Part shown: piece by piece, positions 22,005 to 34,446 of the stretch
Layout: every line of letters starts with the position of its first letter
Numbering within the stretch: the first letter of the stretch is position 1
Source: Combretum micranthum
Lineage: Eukaryota; Streptophyta; Magnoliopsida; Myrtales; Combretaceae
Assembly (NCBI GenBank): GCA_024138025.1
Contig: JAMXBD010001587.1
Coordinates: 124,001 to 188,000, forward strand
Direction of reading: 5' to 3'
Length of the DNA stretch: 64,000 bases
The notes under the pieces: generated by a model
What the model saw: only the letters and a program-made list of their open reading frames with translations
Database searches by the model: none
What the model was told of the DNA's origin: nothing
Translations under genes and position numbers: made by a program

Positions 22005-25000
22005 TTGTAACCCCTAGTTTTCCTAGTAACCAAGTATACTTCGGGAACTGGAAACCAAAACCCTAAACCGGATTAGCTTAAAGCTTGGGAGAGAAACCAA
22101 AGAACCCTGGATCCGGCTTTCCTTCGATTCTAAACTAAGAAACTTTTGTAAAATGATTTAATCTAGAATATTGTTCTAAAGTATATTCCAAACCATAAAA
22201 AGATCTGATTTCGAAAAATTTTCTATTCCGGGCCTTCCCGAGATCCATTACGGAAAAGCAGGCCTCGAGACTCGAAATTCGAAAAATATTCCAGAATACT
22301 CTTTAGTACCGAAATTTAATAAGGATTTCAAAAATATAAATTTTATAATTTTTCGATTTATGAAAAATACTATATAGCTTTTTTCTTGTATTTTCTTTAC
22401 TACAGGTAAATCAATTATCTTGATTACTATTCACTACTATTCACAAGTACAACCTACTACTCTCACAAGCCATACTCTACTCTTACATCTTTACAAAACA
22501 CTCAATTATATTTTTTGTTTCAAGAATTTTTGTCTCTTAAGAAATTATTACATTTTAAGACTTTTTATTACACAAATTAAATAAAACAAAACAAATTCAA
22601 ACTCCACCATCTTCACCACCCCCCTCCCCCCTTTTACCCTCATTTGTGTTTTTTTTATTCAATTTATTAAACCATTAAACCTAATTTAATCCTTTATATA
22701 TATCAATTTATACTCTCTTCCTCATTTTTACTCTTTCATTTTTTTTTTCACTCAAGTAAAAACTCTCTCTTTTCTCCTTGATGCCGTGACCCTCTATCAC
22801 ACACACACACACACACTCACACAAATTTATTTTTTTTTTCTTCATTTCTCTTCTTATTCCAAGCTTTTGGTGATGAATCTTTACATTTCTACCATTAAAC
22901 CTTGTAATGACAAGACCATTCATGAGTATTTTTATCTTAAGTCCCCATGAGCTCTTGCTTGGGACAAGAAAATACTACTACATGAATATCAAGCCATCAC
23001 AAGAGTAGATTTTGTATATGAATGTGTTTTTATATAATGATCTTCATGTTCATGCATATAATGTTAGAGTAAAGTAAAGATCTTGCATAAAAATCTATGT
23101 TCATGTTTTCAAACTCTATTTCATGCATCATAAGTAGTAGATCTAGCATTTAAATACTCATATTATACTTGACATTCATGATCTTATGGATATTTTGTGT
23201 TTTGGTGCATTAATGATCATAAAGACCTTTATCTTGTGTATATAAATATTGTAGTTTGTAGATCTTTAAGTAGATGAGACAAGAAACTCAAAAAGGAAAA
23301 TTAATTGTTTGAAATGGTCAAATGAAAATTTGGATGGTTTCAAGACCATGCCTTAAAAACCCTTTTATCAACTTCAAAACTTGTGTTTTATATGAAAAAT
23401 GAAGAGTATAGGTAATAGATATCATCAAGGGATGATTTTTATAAGTTGAGATGGGATTTGCTAAGAAAAACATGTAAAACAAGGAGTAGAAATAAAGTAG
23501 GAAATTTTGAGTTGCTTGTCATTTTAAGAAATTCGTAATTTATGAGTAATATCATGAAAGCACCTATTTTTCAAACTCAAAATGAAAGTTTTATTTAAGA
23601 AATGAAGTCCTTAGGGGATAGGAATAATGTAACTTGAAATTTTAAAGTATTAAACAAGTTTTTCTCAAAGAAATCACTCAAAAACTAATTTTATAAAATT
23701 CTAATTTAGGAATAGCCCCTATTTGAAAACATGTTTACAAAATATAAAATGGGGATTTTTATGAAGAAATGAAGGCCTTAAGGAATAGATATAATAAAGA
23801 CTCAAGTTTAGCAAGGATAACTAGATTTTACTAAGAAATAATTCCAAAACAAAAGAGAATGATCAAAGTCATGAAACTAGTCTTCTTAAGAGTAAGTATT
23901 CATGGAGTCTTACAAAATAAAGAGTTTCTAAAATTTTATTTTAATAAATATCGTCAAGAGCATGCATATATCAAGCTTATAACATGTCATTCATAATCGG
24001 AAATCATCAATATTGCATGTATATTTGATCTATAAAGTAGAAACATTTCAAACATTCACAAAACTATTTTTCAGAATTGGATTTTGCTACTGATCAGAAT
24101 GTTTCAAGACCCAAACGTTTTCAAAACTTGCAAATAATATTAGAAATAAATATATCTTTTGAAGTAGATAGAAATCGATATATAATTTGAGAAATTCTGC
24201 ATTAAAATGACCAAGTTATGGCCGTTTTAAGTCGGGACTTCCGCAAATGACAAGAATTACGGAAATGATAGTTTTGTTTAATAGTTTGGATTAATTAATT
24301 GATGAAATACTCATTAGGGTATTTCTTCCTTTTTAGGTGACCCCGAGATTGACAATTCCCTTCCACCGAACTATTACTACTAGAGGACCAGTGTTCCAAT
24401 GGCTGAGTGAGTATTCTTCCCGTTTCCATTTACTGTATATGATTGTAATGATAGTTGCATTAGATTTTAGGCAAAGATAAATGGATATGTATGGTGGGGA
24501 TAAATGGGAATTATGTATGTTTGCTGATGACATGAGAAAATGAATATAAGAATATCAAGGCCGGGTGATTAACTAATGGCTGTATAGATGAGTTTGGATT
24601 GATTGTCTGCAATTGTTGATTGATCGTCTAAGGAGTTGGCATAACTGACTATTCGGAATTGATAAGTAATATGGGCTCATTCATATCACAAATGGAGATG
24701 GAGCATTAGCATTGGTTGGTTGCCCGTGATCCAAAAACGGAGTAAAAGTTGGTTAATCGTGATCCATAAACAAAATAATGAGTTAGTTAGTCGTAATCCG
24801 CAAACGAAATTATAAGTTGGTTGATCGTGATCCAAAAACGACATATTTTAGTAGTACCACAGTATTCGTTAATCTGCTAACTGAAATGGAGGGAAAAATT
24901 CCATTTACATATGATTTCCAGCTAGTCATATGTCTATTGATTTCCATATGTTTGATACATATCACTTGCCTGATTAATCACTTGCTTGTATGATGTGTTA

Positions 25001-25457
25001 TGAATGTGATCTTGGAAGTTCTCACTTACTAAGATAGTGTAGCTTATATCCCTACAGTTTTTATATGTTGCAGCATTCGTTTGTCTAGCTTAGACAGAGG
25101 CACCCTACAGCTCAGGTACAGGAGCTAGGCATTTCCTTTAGAAGCTATATTCATTTTTGTTTAGACTTCCATAGGAAACTAAAAGACTCTGGATGACTAT
25201 AATAGACCTCTTAACAATATTCTTTTGCGGGGGAATGACCCTTAGTATATGTAACTATTTATATGTGTTTTGATTTATATTCTAATGCTATTGAATATCG
25301 ATTTAAACTCTTTATCTCCATCGGTTCAAGTATTCTATTGTCGTAAAGGGACGCCTTACATCTATACAAGACTCCCGAAGGACTAAGGTAATAATTCGTG
25401 GGTCTTATATGGCATGTGGCGGACTGTTACATTTAGGGTATCTTATGGGGCGTGACA
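22005..25457. mobile_element. Solo LTR, family R2, between protease and RT
   Basis: Starts TTGTAACCCC, ends GGGGCGTGACA, flanked by perfect CATTT duplications (22000-22004 and 25458-25462). It is 3.45 kb without coding content and matches 40211-43937 over its length: start TGTAAC-CC-TTTTC-TAG, ACACACAC then AAATTT (about 22800, 41170), CCCCATGAGCT, GTTATGGCCGTTTTAAGT (about 24219, 42722), GGACTGTTA-ATTTAGG and the end. Ends like these are known from long LTRs of plant chromoviruses. Confidence 0.8.
22799..22816. repeat. (AC)n microsatellite in R2 LTR
   Basis: CA/AC run in the R2 copy; the other R2 copy has the same run at about 41169-41190, so it is part of the family sequence rather than a chance repeat. 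Confidence 0.85.
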
Positions 25458-25461
25458 CATT

Positions 25462-25765
25462 TGGTATGGGAAATTTTGCTTTTAAGAGAGCTGGTGAAGT
25501 AACCATTTGGAACAAGAAGAGTGTTGATCAGCCATAATGATGTTGTAAGCCAACCAGTAGTCTACCACCAAAAAGTCGATCTTGTTTTGAACTTTATATT
25601 TATCATTACCCAACCTCATTAGTAGGATGATAATTCCTCTAACAATGACCAGTTGGTTGTTAAATCTAAAGATCTCATGTTTGTATGGCTTAAGCTTCCT
25701 CTAGTATCAGAGCCTATCGAAGTCATGCCCGAAAAATGATGTCTATATTGCTCTTCGTATCAACT
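25462..25765 (-). pseudogene. Tat-type aspartic protease remains
   Basis: Minus-strand reading from about 25765 leftwards gives VLVDTKSNIDIIF (the Asp-Thr catalytic block, here DTK rather than DTG or DSG), KPYKHEIFRFNNQLVIVRG and NKIDFLVVDYWLAYNIIM, the usual end of the plant gypsy protease. It is cut from gag by the solo LTR at 25771-28563 and from RT by the one at 22005-25457. Confidence 0.75.
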
Positions 25766-25770
25766 AGGAC

Positions 25771-28563
25771 TGTAATACTTGAGTTTTTTTTTTTTTAACT
25801 TAAATATAGTGTGAATCACTAGATCTTTTGTGTATTATGGGTGGTTAATAATAGTTTAGAATTAAATTGCATAAATATAAAACACTAAATATTAATAGAA
25901 AATTTATCCTTATGAGTTTAATAATCTACACCCAAATTCCTTTCAAATTAGCCCAAAACGTCTTGTAAAATCTATTTACTATAAAATTTCAAGGTAAGGG
26001 TAAACTTGACCAATTTTCATAAATTTTTCTTCATTAATTTTCTTAAATGACATTTTCAAAATAAGCTTATCTTACTTTCTTGCGAAAGTAGCCACCAAGA
26101 ATTGAAAGCTTACACCAGTTGGACATCATTATCACCGTAAGATAAATACAAAAGATTTAAAAAATCTGTTATACAATATAATTTAATATAATCATTACAA
26201 AATATATTTTATCAAGCACAAAACACAAATCGTTTCTCTAAATTAACACCTTCAAAATAAAAAAAAATCTCTAAGAAATCATATACAAACACTGCTTATA
26301 GTGCTTTTGAAGAAGAATTAAAGTAATCACACAGAACACATTCATCAAATTAAGGAAAGTTTTATTATGTAAAGTTTCAATAAATTCTTTCTGTCGAACA
26401 CACTTGTACACTTACATATTTTACTATTTAGAAGTAAAACACTAAGTTTAACAAGTATCCTAAGTTAATGAACTAAAACTGAACTTATTGGGAACTAATC
26501 AAGACATGTACATGCTTTGTAACTTTGACCATGTCTAAGAGTTATAGTATAATTGCTCTTTATGAACAAGTATGACTTAACTTAACAAACACGGACATGA
26601 CAATTCATAAAGTAAAATAGAGAAAAACTACACTAAACTTTCATACTTGGATTTTAGTCAAAGAAAGGAATAACAGATTTAAGTTTAACTAATTAAGTTT
26701 GCTAGATATAGTTTATTTGAAGTAGTTATGTTAAGTTTATCTTTGGTCTTTTCTTTTTTTTTTTTTTTGTATCAATTGAAGAAAAGTTAGTCTATAAAGT
26801 AGGATAAATTGAGTTTGCTTTTTTATTTTTTACTGTAATGGATATCACAGCCAAGTCATGCCCACAATTTAGAACTACGGTATAGTTGAGTTTAATATAG
26901 AGGAAGTGTTTTTGTCACAACTTCAACCGCGACTTAGACCATACCCATGGTTTAAACTGTGACTTTTACATGTGACCGCGGTTCTTTGCCATGCCTGACC
27001 ACAATCACAATGACACCCATGGTTTACCCCACAATTCAAAATATGACTTTTTCTTAGGATTTATTGAACCCATATCTTCAAATCCGTTTTCTTTTCTAAG
27101 GTGTTGCCCCTAACCTCACAAGGGAGGTTGTCCCCTTAACCCCTGTCCGCTAACTGGCTAGCAAAACCACTGTATTCTTAGTGCCTCATGATTCCTTATA
27201 GATAAGCAAATTATGGAAGTTAAGACATGAGTCTATGACACTTAGGCATTAGTAGGAATTCTTGTTTAGTAGTCATATAGTGATATATGCTTATTATCTT
27301 ATAGGAACTAGAGATCAAGATCAAGACTTCCTAATAGACTACTACAACAACTAAGGAAAATTGCATGGATAAGTAACTCTAATCTTTTCACATTGTTTGT
27401 GTTTATAAAGTAGTGGCATAAGATTTAACTACAATGATAATTGACTATGTATAAAGATGGGGACAATGCATGTTGTATGGTGATTGGATGAATGACAAAC
27501 TTTAATATTAGAAGTGATAACTAATTGCTTGGTACTGATTATGCAATGTATATTATTAATTGTTTGAAAATTGCCTGGTCACTAAATAATTGGACATAAT
27601 CTTAATCGATCATTAAATGAGACTACATACATTGCACGATTACATAAATTGCATTTGCATAGTATTTATGTCACGTATTAGTATATTGATTCCACTAAAA
27701 GGCTAAGTTATTCCAATAAATCTGGTTTTATGGAAGGTTACCATTGCGCATTAATTCCATAAGAACTAAGCAAGCACCGAAGGACATTGCTTGTAAGGGT
27801 TGACATGAGGTGACTAATACTTAGTGGAGTTTTTAAGGTTCTAAGGTGAAGTTGAAATTACGATACTATATATATATATATATATGTAATAATAAATGAG
27901 ATTAAAAAAAAAAGAAAAAAACTTCTCTTCCTTTAGTTCTCAGTCTCTCTTAGGCATAAATTACTAGAGCTGGTCCTTCAACTCTCAATAGAGGGCATAA
28001 ATCTTCATTGGTTTGGATTTCGATCATCTAAATTATGTTTATCACATATGTTTGATCATTGTATTGTATATGTTTATTAATTAAACTTGCTTGTCATTAT
28101 CACATTATGTTAATATCAGGTTATTTACTGAGTTGTTGTTTAACTCACACTCCTATAGACTCGTTTGGTTATAAGGATCAATAGAGTTGATCCATACCTA
28201 AGACTAGTGCAAATATGGATTAGCAAGGAAGCCAAGACTTAGACTAAAGAAATAGAGTAGTGCTTTGTATTAAAAAAAAAAAAAATAAAGGACAATGTTT
28301 GTATAGTTTTTGGACATATTAGTTGAGGAACTCCGTGTAAGAGTTATATAATGCTAATCTTGTATGTGAATTATGTGTATGCAATGTATTTCTTATTTTA
28401 AAAAACCTTTTGATCCTGTTATAAAATCCATGTCGGGGCATTTTAGTTATACAATGCTCAAGTACCTTTCTGGAAGCCTTAGAAAGTTAAATACAAATAT
28501 CTATAACTTTAGTTTGTTACATGGCAAATTAATACTCCTAAAGTCACCTATATGGGTGTGACA
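25771..28563. mobile_element. Probable solo LTR, family R3, inside the protease start
   Basis: Starts TGTAATACTTGAG, ends GGGTGTGACA, flanked by AGGAC (25766-25770) and AAAAC (28564-28568), which differ only by G to A changes. Removing it joins EGFNVMKV to VLVDT of the protease. It is 2.8 kb, AT-rich, without recognised coding content. TG...CA ends and a 5 bp duplication indicate an LTR. I did not find a second copy in the window. Confidence 0.65.
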
Positions 28564-28568
28564 AAAAC

Positions 28569-29750
28569 CTTCATCACGTTGAAGCCTTCTACTATTACTT
28601 TTATGACAAGGGCGTCTTAGTAGAGGACCTTAACGTGGTCTAGGTCAACTTCAGTAAACTTGAGGTCATATCTAGTTTATCTCTTTTTTAACGCGGCCAT
28701 CACTTCTTTTCCTTTATCGTTTCTACAATATTGAGAGAAACTTGTCGTGTGTGGTCCTCTAACGATGGATTAACTATTCCTCAAGCCATGTCTTTAATAT
28801 GTCGATCTATGCGATCATTGAGGTTTTGCTAATGGTCATTCCTTCTTTGTTGGTGGTGTTATTTAGATCATCCAAATATTGTCATAGCAATCCTTTCCTA
28901 AGCGCTAGTCATTAGTGTTGTGCACCACATCTTGGTGGTGATCACAATACTTACTTGTCTCTCTTCTACCAAGGTCGCCATGCATCTTAGCTAGCTCAAG
29001 TAGGATGTTGGAGTATCCAATTTCTAGTAAGATGTCTTTCGACGATTTTCTTAGGGTAGGAAACTGGACTCGAAGTATCTTCATTCCCCGATATCTTCCT
29101 GCCCTAACGTCCTTGTACTTCCCTTTCTCCAGGGGGGCATAACCAATCTTTGGCTAATCTTTTTTATTTCTAATCTTGCAAGTGTTCCTTTTAGGGCTTT
29201 TCCATTTTGTTACGAGCGGTATGTATTTGTCAGCCTATTCCTAGAATTCTTCCAACATTTTTGTTTTTTTTTTTTTTTTTTTTTTTTTTAGTGAGGAAGT
29301 GGAAAAGGCTCACGTTTTTTTCGAACTCCATGGATGGCTACTTGTACGATAAGGCTAAGGTCGAGGCCATCCACTTCTATGACTATCTGTTTGAACCAAA
29401 TAATATAATCTCTTAGGGACTCATTCTCTTTTTTTTTTATTATTATATTACTAGGAGTAAGGAAGGAGTATCCTTCTTCGGGGTTCTACTCACCATGAAG
29501 TAGATCTTAAACGGGGTAGAAAGGTCTTTGAAAGATGTGACAGAGCCGTCAGCTAGTTGGTGAAACCAGTTGTTTGTTGCTTTTTCCGATGTCCTCGGGA
29601 ATACCTTATAGAAGATAGCGTCATTGAATCCGAATATTAACATTTGATCCTTGTATCTTCTAAGGTACCCATTTAGGTAAATCGTTCTAGATTCTCTATC
29701 ATGTATTCTTCTTTGTTGTTAGGGAAAAAGAGTAAGGGAATTTTTCCACT
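28569..29750 (-). pseudogene. Tat-type gag remains
   Basis: Minus-strand frame 29643-29443 contains the retrotransposon gag core: FGFNDAIFYKVFPRTS, NWFHQLADGSVTSFKDLST, then about 29415-29330 reads RDYIIWFKQIVIEVDGLD in another frame. Left of it the sequence is broken by a 29-T run (about 29262-29291) and many stops up to the edge of the solo LTR at 28563, where DALVIKVIVEGFNVMKV reads into the protease start. Interrupted and dead. Confidence 0.75.
29262..29291. repeat. Poly(T) run in Tat-type gag
   Basis: A near-pure run of about 29 T within the gag remains (plus strand), breaking the minus-strand frame. Confidence 0.85.
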
Positions 29751-29760
29751 AATGATCGAA

Positions 29761-29782
29761 AATTCCCACAGACGACACCAAA
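29761..29782 (-). other. Tat-type primer binding site
   Basis: On the minus strand TTGGTGTCGTCTGTGGGAA follows the LTR directly. It begins with TGG, as a tRNA-primed site must, and resembles the TGGCGCCGTCTGTGGGAA sites of many plant gypsy elements. I do not assign the tRNA. Confidence 0.65.
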
Positions 29783-30305
29783 TGTCGCTTACTCGAATCT
29801 AGTAAGGGCTGGATCAGTTGTTAATAGGTCAAATGCATGGTGATACGGGATCTTCAAATTAAAGAACTCGTTAATGGCTCATCGGGCATGGGCCCTATTG
29901 CAGCTACTCCAATGTTTAAGTTAGTGTTTTTCATGAGGAGCCTGTGGGATCAATTAGAGAAGATGGTTTGTGCGACATGAAGGTAGTCCAATTATATTTA
30001 TTAGCAATTGAGCTAGTGGTTATGTCAGTTGTGGGTAAGTAGGTGAATGGCTAAAAGGCTTATCACTTGTGCTCATAGTAGATAAGTAGGAATCGTATGG
30101 TGTCACAATCCTGATTATACGGGTTGGCCTCAACAGAGTTATAGTATATTCTAGAGGAAGTGTTTCGACAAAGTCATGTGGGTAGTGCACTCGGATCAGT
30201 AAGGAGGAAAGTCTTAACAATCAAGGCTCACAGGCATATTCTAATCCAATCCCATGAGTGGATGGGCTCAACTAGGATAAGCCTAAGGCCATTATTGGAT
30301 CATCA
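29783..30305 (-). repeat. Tat-type element, 5' LTR
   Basis: Partner of the LTR at 10373-10897. Reading the minus strand it starts near TGATGATCC and ends before the primer site at 29761-29782. Divergence from its partner is clear by eye, including one long gap, so the insertion is not recent. Confidence 0.85.
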
Positions 30306-32790
30306 ATAGAAAAAAATTATTGTTGGATTACATTCATTCAAATCTTTGAAGGCGAGCTCTAGTCACTTTTGTGAATTCCACTAGGTATTTTCTCACTCCC
30401 ATTGATGAATTTTCCTGAAAACTTTAAGCTTATTTTCTACAGAATAAATAAGATGTTTTAAAGACCTTTAAAAAGTGGAAGAGTATGATTGAGAAGCAAA
30501 TTGGAAGTATGTCAAACAGCTTTGAACTCATAACAATCTCGAATTTGTAAATAACAAATTTAATCAATTTTGTGCCTCTAATGGAATTGTGCATCATAAA
30601 ACTGTTATTTATACTTTATAGTAGAATGGGGTTGTGAAGAGGATGAACAGAACCTTGTTGGAAAAGACTAGGTGTGTGTGTCTCATACTAGTCTTAGTAA
30701 AGATTTTTTAGCAGAAGCTGTAAATACTACATGTCATCTTATTAATCGTTCTCCTCATTTGACACTTAATGGAAAGACTCCTAAGCATGTGTGATTTGGT
30801 AATCCACCAATTCTCTTAGATATGCTCATGTGAATATTGGTAAACTTGATGTTTGTTTAGTTAAATGCATTTTTGTCGAGTAAGCTACTGTAGTTAAAGG
30901 CTATAGATTATATAATTCAAAGATCAAGAAATTATTGTTAGTAGGAAATGTAGTATTTGATGAGTCTACATTCTTACAGTCTAGTGTTAAGCAATCTACT
31001 ATTCAAAATTAAGGTTCTTATTCCTATTGCTCCATTGCTTAATAATTCACCTTTGACTTCAAGTCAAACTAATGTTCATAGAGATATTCATGGTACCTCT
31101 CAACAACCCTATATAACGAGAGAAAAACAAAATCAACAGATTAAACCACCTGCTAGATTTGATGATGTGGTGGGATATGCATTTATTGTTGCAAATGAGA
31201 TAGCATGTGGTGATCTTATTTCCTATGGGAAGAATATTGCAGCCTCAAACTCTAATAAGTGGCTCATGGCCATCCAAGAGAGATGGAGTCACTTTATAAG
31301 AACTATACTTAAGAACTTATACCACCTTTAACCACTAAGAAAATTGTTGGCTCGGAATGGGTATTCAAGAAGAAAGAATGAGAAAGCTGGATGACACTCA
31401 CTATAAAAGCACACCTTATAACGAAGGACTAAGTTAAGTAGAAGGTGTAGATTATATTGATATTTTCTCACTTATTGTTAAATACGCTACTATTTGTGCT
31501 TTACTATCAGTTGTAGCTACGGAGAAAATAGAACTCGTGTAGATGGATGTTAAGAATGTTTTTCTTCATAGCAATTGTGAAGGAAGAGATTGTTATGAAA
31601 GGTTTTATTGTTGAAGGAAAGGAGGATCATGTTTGTTTGCTTAAGAAATCCTTATATGGATTTAAGTAATCTCTTAGACAACGGTATAGGTGATTTGATG
31701 GTTTTATTAGAAGCATTGAGTTTGTGAGGAGTAACTATGATATTTGCCTTTATTTTCAAAAGCTCTCTAATGGATCTTACACCAAATGCATATCCTTACT
31801 TAAGAAATCCTTGTATGGATTTAAGCAATCTTTTATATGTTGATGACATATTGATTGTTGCATATGATATGGGAGATATTTCTAAACTTAAATTCTAGCT
31901 CAACTTTGAATTTGATATGATAGACCTAGGGGCAACTAAGAAGATTTTAGGTATGGAGATCTATCAACACAGAGGCTCAGGAAAGTTATGGTTGTCATGG
32001 TAACATTATATTCAGAAAGTCCTTGAGCATTTTAATATGTTTAATCTTAAACAAGTCTCTACCCATTTAGCTGTCCATTTCAAACTTTTTGTTGCTGCAT
32101 CACCATGGTCTGATGATGAATCTAGGTACATGACTAAAGTCCCATCCTCTAGTGAAATAGGTAGCTTAATGTATGTAATGGTTTGTACTTGTCCCAATTT
32201 GGCATATAATGTTGGTGTCGTGAGCTGATATATGGTTTATCCCGATAAATTTTATGGCATGGTGTAAAATGGATATTGAGATATCTAAAGGGAACGTCAT
32301 GTATGCTTAGAGTTCAAGTAGAAGGCAAGCGTTATGACAGGATATGTCAATTTGATTTTGCTAGTGATTTAGATAAAAGGCGATATTTTTTAGGTTATGT
32401 TTTCTTACTAAGAGACTATGCTATAAGCCAGAAAGCCTCATTGCAGCCAACTATGGTTTTGTCTACCATTGAGGTTGAATATATGACATTGACTAAAACA
32501 ATCAAGAAGGCTTTATGGTAGAAGGTTTTATTGTCTGATTTCGGTACCTTGAGTAATAGTGTTGTGTATATATTGTGATAGTTAAAGTGCTATTTGTCTT
32601 ACCAAGGATCCTATGCATCATGAGTACACTAATACCTTGATGTGAGTTACCATTTTATTCAGGATATTATGAGTCGAGATGATATTCAAGTGAAGAAGAT
32701 TAGCATCCAAAAAATCTAACAAATATGTCAACAAAGGTGCTTCCAGGTGACAAGTTCATCTTTCATCTGGATTTAGTTTATGTTTCAAAG
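30306..32790 (+). pseudogene. Copia integrase, RT and RNase H remains
   Basis: Continuation of the split copia pol. Integrase core: RYFLTPIDEFS (about 30380), DVLKTFKKWKSMIEKQIG, NGVVKRMNRTLLEKTR (about 30630-30670). RT: DLISYGKNIAASNSNKWLMA (31209-31270), SEWVFKKKE, MDVKNVFLH, KKSLYGFK, YVDDILIVAYD (about 31836-31870, the catalytic YVDD), KKILGMEIYQHRG. RNase H-like end: SSEIGSLMYVMVCTCPNLAY (32150-32210), TYPE of frame breaks common. Dead copy. A duplicated KKSLYGFK block is described in findings. Confidence 0.85.
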
Positions 32791-32969
32791 AGATTAATAT
32801 AGACCGTGGCGGCCTATTTGTTTAGTGAAGCTCGTTGCTTGTCTATTGTTTTTATCACTATTTTTCATTTGTGTAGTTTTACTCATTTATGATGTATTTA
32901 GAAGAGTTCATTGCACATTAGGTATGTTATGTCTTATGTGGAGTTTCATCTCAGGGTTATGAGTAAAAA

Positions 32970-33298
32970 ATGTAGAGATATTTTGAAATATATTTTATAG
33001 TTTTGCCTCCCTTAACCCTAGGTTTTCATAAGAGAGAGACTCAAAAATATTTTTATGGGATTTCTTCTACCAGAAAACATTTGAGGGTTTGAGAGGTTAG
33101 GTGATATTGATTATCTCTCATCTTTCTAGTCTCTTCTTCAATAATGATCGTTCTCTTCGCTTGCCCATGGGTTATTTCACTTGTATTGGAGTTTTTTTCC
33201 ATGTAAATCTTTGGTGCTATTTTCTCTTTCCCTATTTGCTTTAGTTAATTGATTTGTGCTATTTATTATTACCAATTTTTAACCCTATTGATCTTAAT
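32970..33298 (+). repeat. Copia 3' LTR
   Basis: Partner of the LTR at 8575-8923 (same motifs in the same order) and follows the copia RNase H and a purine-containing stretch. Possible start TGTAGAGATATT at about 32972. The two LTRs differ at many positions, so the insertion is old. Confidence 0.7.
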
Positions 33299-33300
33299 TG

Positions 33301-34446
33301 TTATGTTTCAATTTAATTACAAACTGAACCATATTTTGTGATTTAGAAATAGTATATTTGTATAACATTTAATTTCATATGAAAAAGTATTAAATTCATT
33401 TAATAATAGTATTGAATCAAAGGTAAATCAAGTCAATATTCATGGACTAAAAAAATTTAAATGTTCATTACTAACTAATTTTATTCATAAAGTTAGTATT
33501 ATAATATTTTAAGTCAATATCTTTATAAATTTTATAGATTATGGATGTAATAATTGATTAATCATACTTCATTATATTAAAAAAATCTTATAAGTACTAT
33601 GTTATAATATAATAAACTTGTTTAGTTACAAGTAAAATATTACTATATTATTCTAAAACAGTTTGGTTTGATTTAACAAATTGGTGTGGTTCATCCTTCT
33701 AAACCAACAATAAATCTATAAATTAGTTCGGTTAAAAAAAAAATTTGAATCAAATTTCTATAAGAAATCATATTTTAGATTTGGTTTGGTCAGGTTCAAT
33801 TCAATTCACAAATTGATTCAATTCAATCAATTTTTCTATTTTGCCCATTCATTGATGTTATGTCCATTAAATTTATCTATAACATATTATAAGACTATCA
33901 CCTCCATGATTAGATATCTAGCTAATGATTTGAATTGCTAGCAGATAAATAAATAAATATCAAACTTAGTTATACTCTCTCCGACTTTGTTATGATATTC
34001 TATGATTTATTAATTGATGGTCAAACAAACAAATATCAATCATGTTAATACTTTAATTTTATAATGATGTTTTCATCCACTTCAATAATAGATGAAATTG
34101 TATGATTATTGACTATTTAAATAAAAATAATTATTAAAATATTGATGCAAAATCGCATGTAGGACATGCGACTCATACTTGTATATTCTTATACAAATAG
34201 AAACAATTCAAGCATTTGTACACTGGTTGAATGTGGTACATATAATCCATGCTTGTATATGAGTTGCATGTAGTACATGCGATTCATGTACAAATATATA
34301 AGTGTATCTATTACATACGATTTAGCATTGGAATTTTGTTAATTATTTTTGTGTAATTTGTATTTAGGTCATTTTTTTTAAGTTTGTAAACATGCGTTTC
34401 ACCCTTAATAACATGTACCATAAAATAGTTGAGTGTGGTTTGATTC
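33301..34446. other. Unassigned AT-rich stretch
   Basis: No gene found. GGTTCGGTTTGGTTT-like motifs near 33660-33840 hint at a worn hAT-type element, and near-repeats of TACATGCGA/TACATACGATT occur around 34150-34320. Boundaries cannot be set. Confidence 0.35.

Larger units (their letters stand above)
10373..30305 (-). mobile_element. Ty3/gypsy element, Tat-type, with five nested insertions
   Basis: Two related LTRs (10373-10897 and 29783-30305) bracket minus-strand gag, PR, RT, RNase H, a second RNase H and integrase, then a tandem array and an antisense ORF region beside the left (3') LTR. This order, the second RNase H, antisense ORF and 3' tandem repeats are features known from the Tat group (Tat, Ogre, Retand, Grande). 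It lies inside a copia integrase frame. Subtracting inserts at 13917-14683, 16002-17616, 20087-21445, 22005-25457 and 25771-28563 leaves about 9.9 kb. All coding parts are broken. The flanking duplication is not clean (CCTAT left, ATTAT near the right edge). Confidence 0.88.
8575..33300 (+). mobile_element. Ty1/copia relic split by a gypsy element
   Basis: A copia element on the plus strand with related ends at about 8575-8923 and 32970-33298 (LTRs), tRNA-Met-like primer site at 8927, gag and protease to 10372, then integrase, RT and RNase H from 30306 to about 32790. The two halves belong together: the frame reads EHKTY up to about 10372 and resumes as LLDYIHSNL at about 30320, which is the normal order in copia integrases. 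A 19.9 kb gypsy element sits at that point. Without it the copia element is about 4.8 kb, the usual size. Stops and frameshifts are frequent throughout, so it is dead. Confidence 0.85.

Noticed and set aside
29207..29416. Open frame with a long Phe stretch
   Set aside because: It is a poly(T) run read as Phe on the strand opposite to gypsy gag; the gag signal on the minus strand explains the region.
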